Assembly (NCBI GenBank): GCA_000827205.1
Contig: KN832576.1
Coordinates: 235,672 to 260,627 of the forward strand
Source: Plicaturopsis crispa FD-325 SS-3
Taxonomy: Eukaryota > Basidiomycota > Agaricomycetes > Amylocorticiales > Amylocorticiaceae
Length of the DNA stretch: 24,956 nt
Direction: 5' to 3'
Shown: in pieces, positions 9,003 through 17,802 of the stretch
Layout of the letters: each line of letters starts with the position of its first letter
How positions within the stretch are numbered: the stretch's first letter is position 1
Program-made: the position numbers and the translations under genes
The notes under the pieces: generated by a model
What the model was told of the DNA's origin: nothing
Seen by the model: the letters and a program-made list of their open reading frames with translations, nothing else
Databases searched by the model: none

Positions 9003-12000
9003 ATGTCTCCCGCAAGAAATACCACCCGCTACACATGCATGCACTGCCCTCGTGTGTGCTCTACTGCAGGTGGACTCACACAACATTACAACGCAATGCA
9101 CCGTGCGCCTACACCGGATTCAGACGACGACGAGGCAAACAGAGGTTCATACACTTTCCGTTACCATCAGAAACTGAACGGTGCGCTGCTCACTTTCTAT
9201 ATCCATTATAAACGACTCATACTTCTGTATAGCGAGACCTTGCGATGTGGATGGGGTGCCCCTGCCTCCTCACGCACCTCCCGCACCAAAGGATCCCCCT
9301 CCCGCAGACGAAAGCAATAACGCCTGGCATCCATTCACCTCGCGGCTCGACTTCGACTTTGCACACTTCCATTTCGTCACAGCCCAGAGCTCAGAGTCAC
9401 AAATAAACCAGGCCCTCGACCACTGGGCTGCGAGCGTCCTACCGTTTGGCGGCAAAACACCATGGGCTAACGCCAAGAAGATGTACGCCACAATCGACGA
9501 GATCCGGTCCGGTGACGCACCATGGCGGACCGTAAAGATACGTTACCAGGGCCCTTTACCACGCGGAACGCCCCCCAAGTGGATGACCGAGGAATACGAG
9601 CTCTACGTGCGTGACGCGTTGGTGGTTGCTCGCAACCAGCTCGAGACGACAAGTTTCAAGGGCCAGGTTAATACTGTGCCGTATCAGCAGTTTGACGTGA
9701 ATGGAAAACGGGTGTACTCAAATCTAATGAGTGGAGATTGGGCCTGGAAGCAAGCGGTGAGTGTCCGCGTTCTATCAGTATCTCTTTTACAATATTGATT
9801 CCGTGATTTTTGTGTTTTAGGATATAATTGCGGAGGACCCTGCTACGCACGGCTCCATGTTCGTGCCAATAGTTGCTGGTAGCGACAAGACAACGTGTTC
9901 GGTTGCAACGGGCCATCAAGAGTATCATCCCGTGTATATGTCCCCGGGAATCCTCACAAACACGGCTCGTCGTGCTCGTGGTAATGCGGTCTTACCGGTG
10001 GCCTTCCTCCCAATTCCCAAAAGTCAGTTCAGCGGTCTTTCGGATATTACAATGGCATTCTAACAGTCAGTCGGATCTGCAGCGGCAAAAAGGCATCGGA
10101 AACGTCCCGAATATCAGAAGTTTTGCCGGCAGATGTATCACGCATGCTTAGCGCGTGTATTTGAGCCACTCAAAGCCGCGATGACCGCTCCTGTTACTGT
10201 CCGCTGCCCCGACGGCCATTTACGACGCGCTATCTTTGGGCTTGGGCCTTACATTGCTGACTATCCGGAGCAGGTCTGGCTTGCTGGAATTGTCCAAGGA
10301 TGGTGTCCGAAGTGAGTGCGCATTACCTGCTAACTTATTTCCTGCACTCGCCACTGACTCGATTCACTCCTGCTTCTCTTCTTTGTGATAACAGATGCGA
10401 TGCTAAGCCAGACAATCTTGATGCTCCCAATTCCGTGCGGCGAACACAAGAAAGGACCGACTGGATCATAACGGCTTTTGATCCGGGCACTGTGTGGGAC
10501 GACTGGGGTATACGAGCTGATATTGTGGTGCGCTTATCTTTCCCGCTATCATCCCAACGTGTTTTCTGACCAGTGACAATATCTCATTCATTCAGCCCTT
10601 CACACACGACTTTCCTCGCGCAGACATCCATGAACTTCTGTCCCCGGATCTTCTCCATCAGGTTATCAAGGGCACGTTCAAGGATCATATCGTCACATGG
10701 GTCAACGAATATCTACATCTTGTTCACGGTGAAGCACGTGCGCATGAGATTATTGATGATATCGACCGACGGTACGAGTTTAAGATTCTTTGAACGCACT
10801 CGCGTGTAATGACCTCTCGCAACATCCAGAATTGCTGCCGTGCCTGCCTTCCCTGGACTGCGACGCTTCCCCGAAGGCCGCGATTTCACTCAGTGGACTG
10901 GAGATGACTCGAAGGCTCTCATGAAGGTACGTCAAATTGTCTATTTCCGCTATGCAGAGCAAGCCGCTCACACTGGTATGTTCCAAAATAGGTTTATCTT
11001 CCCGCCATCGCTGGCCATGTACCTGACAAGATGGTGAAATGCCTAGCCGCCTTCCTCGATTTCTGCTACCTCGCACGTCGCAATGCTCTCGACACTGATA
11101 CGCTCGCGGAACTAGAAGGTGCACTCAGTCGTTTTCACGCCCTCCGTGAAGTTTTCATCGAAGCCGGCGTCCGCGAAGATAACATCTCCCTCCCGCGCCA
11201 GCACTCCCTTTTGCATTATCCGCGCTCGATTCGCCTGTTTGGAACACCTAATGGGCTTTGTTCGTCTATCACCGAGTCCAAACATATTCAGTCGGTCAAG
11301 AAGCCATGGCGCCGCTCTAGCAAATGGAAAGCGCTCCTGCAGATGCTCCTCACCCTTCAACGGCTCGACAAACTGAGTGCCGCGCGGCGCGTTTTCGCAA
11401 AGCTTGGTATGATGGCAGGATCCACATTGTCATATACAGCTCGAATGCTCGCGGGACATGCTCCGGAGCCGGAACCGGACACAGACCAGGACGAGGATGA
11501 TGAACACGGGGAAGTCGCAGGCCCAAAGACGCCATCGAGTGTAAAATTAGCGCAGCGGCGTGGTGAGTTTGCTTGTTCTGTTGTTACATCATCGTTGTAC
11601 TAACCTCGAGGATGCGTAAAGAAAGCAATTATCCCCGGAACATTCATGGTCTCGCTGCGCGCATCCAGCAGCCGCGCCTTCCTGAGCTTACTCGGCGGTT
11701 TCTGTACGACCAGCTCCACCCCGATGCTGAGCTTACAGCGGACGATGTCCCTCTCGACCAATGCCCTCGCATCCTCGGGAAGATCTCCGTGTTTCATTCC
11801 GCTGTTGCCCGCTTCTATGCCCCGAGCGACTTCTGTGGATCTGGAGGGATGTACCGTGAGCGTATCCGCGCAAATCCGGATTGGCGGGGAGAATATGCGC
11901 GTTACGACACCGTGTTCGTCGTGACCGATGCGGAACAGCCAGGCATGTGCGGAATGGCCATCGGTCGTTTACGGCTATTATATTCCTTCACGCACGATGG

Positions 12001-12295
12001 TGTCGATTATCCGTGCGCTCTCGTCGAGTGGCTAGTGCCCTTCGAAGACCGTCCCGACGATATCACTGGCATGTGGATGGTAAAGCACGAGTACGAGGGT
12101 AACGGACGTCCGAGCATGGCCGTCATCCATCTGGACTGCATTGCCCGTGCAGCACATCTCATTGGTGTTTACGGGTCGTCGTTCATGCCTGAAAACTTTC
12201 ACTTTTCTTATTCTCTGGGTGTCTTTCGAGCTTACTATGTGAACCGGTATATTGACCATCACACGCACGAGTTCCTCGCCGGCGATGCACGGTAA
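9003..12295 (+). CDS. Plavaka-type transposase (CACTA superfamily), intact
   Basis: Nine exons join in frame to 931 aa: 9003-9180, 9233-9756, 9821-10022, 10071-10311, 10395-10527, 10596-10771, 10830-10926, 10992-11562 and 11622-12295. Every intron is GT-AG. The N-terminus has a C2H2 zinc finger (C12, C15, H28, H33). Characteristic Plavaka blocks follow: PWANAKKMYATID, LMSGDWAWKQA, MFVPIVAGSDKTT, CPDGHLRRAIFGLGPYIADY, HDFPRADIHELLSPDLLHQ, GRDFTQWTGDDSKALMK and FLDFCYLARR. Asp256 (GSDKT) and Asp444 (SPDLLHQ) are candidate catalytic acids of the RNase H-like fold. The C-terminal region (11622-12295) holds the usual conserved tail with YPCALVEW and HEYEGNGRP. The protein would bind the element's ends and carry out cut-and-paste transposition in the nucleus. 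No stop or frameshift was found, so the copy is young and possibly active. Confidence 0.9.
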
Positions 12296-12354
12296 CCGTC
12301 TAGGCTAGTACATTGATATTCTGCACTTGCCACACTTCAATAATGGATATTGAT
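12296..12354. other. Gap between convergent stops, holds a transposon edge
   Basis: The 59 bp between the transposase stop and the stop of the minus-strand giant frame must contain, or lie next to, the right end of the nested transposon. No inverted copy of the left palindrome is visible here. Confidence 0.35.
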
Positions 12355-15300
12355 TTATTCACGGTCGGTTTCGCTGTCTGGTGGACTTGTGAGTCTGGAG
12401 GATCTTGTCGTCTTGTATGCCAGAGAAAAGAGGCCAAAGTGGGCCTCAGTCGCGCCAGACAAATGCGCAGATTGCTGATGTAACGGGTCCTGAGTAGACT
12501 CCGTGGCGACAACGTCGACAACTACGAGTTCTTGCGCATTCTCGTCAGCAATTGACGCGTGGGCGGGCTGGACGGTCGCGGGTACCTGTAGCAGTGCTCC
12601 TGAGTCTTGTGCGTGCAACGACTCCTGCCAGTGATCCATTTTGCACTCTTGGTCTTTGGACGCCAAGGAGTGGGCAACCGTATTGAACACGTCTATGTGC
12701 TGGTCGCCGGCATCTAAGTCTGACACGTCTTGCGAGCGCCAAACGCTCGCAGCGGATGTGCCAGTACCATGGCGGTGAGTAGCTTCGCGTAACAGCATCG
12801 AGTCTTGCGTGTGGAGTAGCCGAGTACGCACTTGCGTCTGTGGAGAGTCAATGGCGCACGAGGGAACATCTTGCACGCAGACGGGCGGCGCGGACGCGCC
12901 TGGCCGATCTCGTATAGGCCGCACGACGAAAGATCCGGCAGCCTGGAGCGGTTGTAGATTTTTGGGGTCGGAGACACGCAGAAAGACGTCGCGTGAAGCC
13001 CTGATGACAGACTTGCACCACGATAGCTCCGTGCTGCTTGCGCGCTCGCTTTTGCAGGGCGCAGAACTTGACGAGATGGGGATCCCCGACTGGTCGAGTT
13101 TCTGCTGGGCAACGGGTTGCGAATGGGGATCCCCAGAGGCAACCCGATGACTTCCTGAGACGCGTGTTGGCATGTTCGTTAGAGCCGTCGGGTTTAGCAC
13201 CGTTCGTGCCGTGCGGTGCCGTCTACGTTCCAGGTGAAAAGCCTTCGCCCGTGATCCTGGCTGGAAAACGTTTGAGCGACGCCGCAGCGTACAGCACCGC
13301 CCCCCAGGCTTGACGATATCCTTTGAGAGGCGTCGAGACTTGCTTTTGCTTGTTTTAGCTGTAAGTCGCGGGTAGAAGCACGAGTCATTATCGGAGCGTG
13401 AGCCAAAACCTGAGGGTGATAGCGGCGTGCGCGACTGGCGCGGGAAGGGCCGCCAGTGCGGAGCGCGGTGTGAGTGAGGCAACCTCGGGGCCGAAGTGCC
13501 AACTCCCATTCGATGCCAGAGCAACGAGTTATCCGTGGGTTCAGAGAGGATGGGTAGCGCTCGCCGAGCCGGGAGACGCGGCCTCGTGAACTTGTGCCCG
13601 TTAGACTCGAATTTGTTCTCGGCCTTTTTATCCGTCCCGCGTCCTGGCATGTTCTCGCTGATCGCTACTGCTTGATGGTTCGCGTCGTGGGGTGCGATTA
13701 CGGAGGCAAGCGCCGTCGTAGAGGGCTGGCAAATGCCCACGCGGACCCCAAGATCCGAAGCGCTCACAGACACTTTGTTGGGGTCAAAGGCTACAGACAT
13801 GGCCGTCGTACGCTGAAGGTGCGCCGGCGTAGGGTCGTCAGATGCTTGAGTTAAACGGGCGCGCTCGTCCTTGAGGTCGCACTGGTCATCCGATTTGAAG
13901 GGTGTCGCTTCCTCGTTATGAACACAAATGAACCCTTCCGTCGCGTGAACAGGCAGGCTCGCGTGTGTGGATGTGTCCTTGAAGTTGGGCCTGGCGTGCG
14001 GGACTTCACCTGTACGGTGTGCGTTGGCATCCCACGTGTCGATGAACTGGGCGCTGGCATATGAGGGAGCGTTTTGACTGCAGACAGGCGGAGCGGACAC
14101 GCTGGAGTCGTCTCTGGTCACGGAAGATCCGGCAGCGCGGAGTCGTTGCAATTTTCCGACTACTGACGTACGAACATTGCTTTTGCAGGGCGCAGGCTTC
14201 GACGAGACGGGGCTCCCCGTCTGGCTGAGATTCTGCTTGCCAGCGGATTGCAAAAGGGGATCCCCAGAGGCAAACCGCTGACTTCCTGCAACTCGCGTTG
14301 GTGTTGGCGACATCCGCCCGGCGCGTTGTTGCCTACGTTCCAAGCAAAAATTCTTCGCGAGCAACGCTGAATCGAAAGCAGAATCGTCAGTAGAAAGATA
14401 ATGATCGAACCACTTACGCGCTACATATACGCGTCCGGCGAGCGCGTCCCAAGTAGCCTCAGATCCTTCCCTCGAACGAGCACCCTCTTTCAATTCCGTC
14501 AATAGCGTAGAGTAAACACTCATCACGTTGATGATGAACGGCCGCTGATTCTTGAGGCGCGCGAGACGGCAAATGAAGTGCTGAAACCGTGAGATCCAGC
14601 CAGTAATGCGCCCAGCGTACTCCTGTTCAAGCAGGAAATCATCGTCGTCAAGAGAGATGACGGCGTCTAAGTTGCGACGCAGGTCCGTAGCGCGATTGTA
14701 ATCGCTCGATATAGTGTCCAGCGAGTCCGGGAACCGTGCGGGTGCGGCCAATGACATGTTGGAGGAGTCAGTGTTCGACGCGCGGATGCGCAGATTGGTA
14801 GCAGGTACCAGCACGTAGGGATTCTGTGCAACCAGCCGCGGCGCGCACTTGAAATTGCGCTGTACCTTCATCGAAGTGTCGTCGTCATTACACTGGGCTC
14901 CACAAGCCTGGACGCGCAGATTAGTCTTCGTGCGTGAAAGTGTGTCCCGCGCACAGATAGGCTGTGCAGGCGGCGAGTCTGGCAGGGACACACTAGGTAT
15001 ATAAGCACCTGACGTGCGCGTCAGCTGCGTAGATGTAGACGACACCGGTGATACATCCGTGTCGGATTCTAGTCCATACGAGGACGCATAGTTTGAGCCG
15101 CAACTCTCGTCTTCTAGCGCAGTGCCGTCACTGGTATTCGACGGACCGACGGGGTGGTTGATGGTGTGAGAGCCTGGCGTGCTTTGCGCACGTCGAACGC
15201 TCAGAACGTTACACGCGGATGCGCGCGCGAGACTGGACTGGCCTCCGGCTGATACGTCGGCAGGCGAGTGCACGAGCCCTAAGTCGTCTTGTCTGGGAGC

Positions 15301-17157
15301 AGACAGCGCGGGGGCTCGTCGAGCGCGCAGCTTGTGTGTGCTCGAGGGTGTGGAACCGTCCTTGCCCGACGCCGCATGGAAGGGCGAAGGAGACATCCCA
15401 AGTACCGCCTGCAGCACACCCGAGACTCGTGCGCAAAAGGACGCACAATTCGAATTGCACTGCACGCCCTTGGGCCCGGAGCCGTAGTCCAGAGCTCGGG
15501 TAGGCTGACGACAGGCATGTGGTGCGTACAAGAACGCTTGCGTCGAGTCGCCCCGCGCTTCCTTGAGCGCGGTGTCCTTGTCAGCGTGCGGGAAGCCGGG
15601 GGGTTGATTGCTATAGTATGAGAACGAGTCTTGAGCGAGAATGGGCTGAGCGGGCGCGGAGGCGTCTTCATAGTTGGGCGGCGCAGGTACGTGAGAGTTC
15701 CCATTGCAGCCGCCGGAGTTGTGGTCGTCGTCCAGAGCCTGCGAGTCCAAGGGCTCCTCTGCGTTTGACACGGAAATGGGCTGGTCGCTAGTAGTTAGAC
15801 TTGACGCGTGTTTTGCATGTCGGATGTGCGGGATGTCGCTCGCAAAAACCTCATTGCGATTAAACCGGGCTTGGGCTGATTTGTCGACAGGATGTAATGA
15901 GTCTTGTGCGTAAGCGGACCTGGCGATTGCGAGCCCTGACGCGTCCAGTGCGCCCCGTGCGCGCAAAGACGCGCCCTTGCAGTCGTACTGCGCCGGGTGC
16001 TTAGGCGCGTGGAATGGAAAGGGCTGAGCGCACATTGGCGCGCGCTCTGTGTCGGATCGGGCGCGCGCCAGCGAGGTTTCGTCGTCGCCAAAAGGCGGTT
16101 CAAGGTCCGATTCAAGGACAGGCTGAGTGCCCGCGTACGCGTCTTCTTGCGGAGGACCTGGCTGATTAGGCTATGTGTTCGACGCACAAGGAGGATCGAC
16201 ATTGTCTGATGTATCGCTAGACACTGTGTGCACGGCCTCGTCTCGCGTTTGCATGCCATGCGCGCGGGGGGACTCAGCTTCCGCATCACTCTGGTCTTTC
16301 TCGCTAAAGACACGGCTGCTCGACCGAGTGCATGCGGACGCGATTTCACGGTCGGAATGCGCACCATGTGCTGACCCGTCCTTCGCGTCGGGTCGGTCTT
16401 CAAGCGACTCGATGAGCTTCACGTCCTCGCCGAGCACAGTTCTGTCTCGTGCACGAAAGACACGGGCGTCATGCTGATGACTGCGTCCAATGCCATCGAC
16501 TGCCTCGTGCCGCGGCTGTTGACTGCTTGTGCTGCGCTCGTTCTTGCAGGGCGCGGGGCTCGACGAGAAGGGGATCCCCAACTGGTCGAGCTTCCGCTGG
16601 TCTACGGATCGCGAGCGGGGCTCCCCAAAGGCGATCCGTTGACTCCATGAAGAGTGAGTGGGCGCTTGCTGAGGAAATAGCGGAGACGGGGTCCGGGAGG
16701 CGTGCAGCTGTGCTCGGTGGGCGCGAAAAGCCGAGCAGACGTCACCCCAGTCGAAAGGGGCCTCGTAAGTGGTCACGTAGTGATCAAACCACTTACCGCA
16801 GCCGTAAGCGCGTACGACGAACGCGTCCCAAGCAATCTCAAACGCTCTCCTCGTGTTCATGCCAGACCTCATTTCTGACAACATTGTCGTGCTTCCCCAT
16901 TCGGGATCCACGAACGCCGGTTGTCGGTTTCTGAGACGCGCGAGACGGGCGATCAAGCCTTGAAGCTGCGAGACGTAGGTAGCAATTTCATTGCCAAAGT
17001 CAAGCTCGAGGAAAATGGATGTCTCAGTACGAGAGCGAGAAGAAAGATATCGAATTGTGACGGGAATATCGACCAGGTGCATACATGCGATATTTTGCAC
17101 GCGCTCGCGCAAACCGAGCGCGTGGTAATCTCTCGAAATAGCTTCGAGTGAATCCAT
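12355..17157 (-). CDS. Giant modular protein of the LTR element, one in-frame TAG at 16171-16173
   Basis: From the ATG at 17157, 47 bp inside the right LTR, the frame runs 1,600 codons to a TAA at 12355. A single interruption, a TAG at codon 329, splits it. The codons on both sides of the TAG are in the same frame. No enzyme motif is seen. Repeated modules occur. Module A is a helical region with RLARLRNRQP and KWFDHY (17157-16690; again about 14735-14330). Module B has the consensus GxPxSSxPAPCK (about 16645-16547, 14290-14181, 13140-13053). Module C has SAPPVC (about 14155-14050, 12958-12845). Module D has WHRMGVG (13560-13240). The rest is Ser/Ala/Asp-rich and looks disordered. The position right after the 5' LTR suggests a gag-like structural role, which is inference. 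The last about 10-20 codons may lie in the nested transposon. Confidence 0.6.
16171..16173 (-). other. In-frame amber codon splitting the giant frame
   Basis: On the minus strand the reading is ACA TAG CCT AAT CAG, with both flanks open in this frame (328 codons before, 1,271 after). A CAG-to-TAG change is the simplest explanation. Readthrough, as used by some retroelements to set a gag-to-downstream ratio, is the alternative. The following bases (CCTAAT) are not the classic CARYYA readthrough context. Confidence 0.8.
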
Positions 17158-17181
17158 GGAGGAGAACCGGCCAGGGAGCAA

Positions 17182-17200
17182 CAGTTTCCCAGTTAGTCCA
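17182..17200 (-). other. Candidate primer-binding site
   Basis: Three bases inside the right LTR the minus strand reads TGGACTAACTGGGAAACTG. A TGG at 2-5 nt from the LTR edge is the hallmark of a tRNA-primed site, since tRNAs end in CCA. I could not match it to a particular tRNA. Confidence 0.35.
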
Positions 17201-17203
17201 CTC

Positions 17204-17485
17204 TGTGACACCTCTTGTAGGAGTCACGCGAGTGCTAACTGTCGCTCGTGTTCCGGCGGGTCAGGAATAGAGTGGTGGGCCTTGCTGTGTAGGCCCAGAG
17301 AGCTGTGGGCGAGTGTGTAGTGGTCGTATGGAGTCTCCTAGTGCCCGTGCTCGGCTGTCTAGAGATAGAGCAGAGCTTAGGGCTGAATAGTAAATGGTGG
17401 AGGAGATAATAGATAGACGCAAGTGAGCCACAGCTCATGTAACTACGGTACAAATAGAAGTAAATATGGCTAAGCCACACAGAGT
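17204..17485 (-). repeat. Truncated LTR copy (5' LTR)
   Basis: This segment matches 3079-3363 almost base for base; the only difference is GTGCTTCTTGGCTG at the left against GTGCTCGGCTG here. It keeps the interior-facing end (TGTCACA on the minus strand) but stops after CACAGAGT, lacking the last about 59 bp that carry the outer terminus and probably part of the promoter region. Near identity to the other copy indicates a recent insertion. Confidence 0.85.
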
Positions 17486-17802
17486 AGACCTGTAACCGGC
17501 CTCTCTATTAGAAAGCAAGCTTGTCGATAGAGAGACCTGTCGATCTGGTCTTGAATTTGGCTGGTGGCGACTATTCCCTTATTGAGCTTATGAAATTCTG
17601 ACCTGCCCTGTAGCAATAAGCACGTGTATCCTGCAGATACAAGATGTGCTAGAGATGTGCGATGCATATGCGATCTCATCTTCATCCTCAGGCTGAGTTC
17701 TGTCCACGCTACCTCATGTTTAATCGTCCTCGACCGCCGTTCGGACGATGGATGTACTCTGTAAATATTGTCTAATCATCTTATTCTAAATTTCTCTGCA
17801 CC
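17486..17802. promoter_or_regulatory. Upstream region of the DUF6589-type gene
   Basis: This 317-bp stretch between the truncated LTR and the next start codon has no reading frame of note. Close to the gene it becomes A/T-rich (TGTAAATATTGTC) with a pyrimidine-rich leader (AAATTTCTCTGCACC), and the start context CACCATGCC is good. It presumably holds the promoter, and the LTR insertion now lies just outside it. Confidence 0.4.

Larger units (their letters stand above)
5910..12354. mobile_element. Nested Plavaka (CACTA superfamily) DNA transposon, ends approximate
   Basis: Two divergent, intact, intron-containing genes, a Plavaka transposase and an AT-hook protein, sit between two pieces of the LTR element's modular reading frame. 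This shows that they entered as one block. The left edge may be the 34-bp palindrome at 5910-5943. The right edge must lie near 12296-12400, between the transposase stop and clear module sequence. I could not match terminal inverted repeats or a target duplication, so both ends are estimates. Confidence 0.55.
3079..17485 (-). mobile_element. Large non-autonomous LTR retrotransposon (LARD-like), with nested DNA transposon
   Basis: Two direct copies of one LTR, a polypurine tract beside the left copy and a possible primer-binding site beside the right copy define a minus-strand element of 14.4 kb. About 6.4 kb of this is a nested Plavaka unit (roughly 5910-12350), leaving about 8 kb. The interior has long modular reading frames but no recognisable reverse transcriptase, RNase H, protease or integrase, so mobilisation would need enzymes from another element. 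The right (5') LTR has lost about 60 bp of its start, so this copy is probably no longer competent. Describing it as one element is inference from the LTR, PPT and ORF arrangement; the alternative is two unrelated LTR insertions flanking a host gene. Confidence 0.65.

Noticed and set aside
15179-16209. Several plus-strand frames of about 70-110 codons
   Set aside because: They are shadows of the long minus-strand modular frame and have no domain content.
17158-17211. Earlier start of the giant frame at a GTG inside the LTR edge
   Set aside because: GTG is not a normal fungal nuclear start, and the extra residues would be encoded by the LTR terminus; the ATG at 17157 is preferred.
3079-17485. 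Two LTR copies as independent solo LTRs flanking a host gene
   Set aside because: It cannot be excluded, but the polypurine tract at the left copy, the frame starting 47 bp inside the right copy, the same orientation and the near identity fit one element better.
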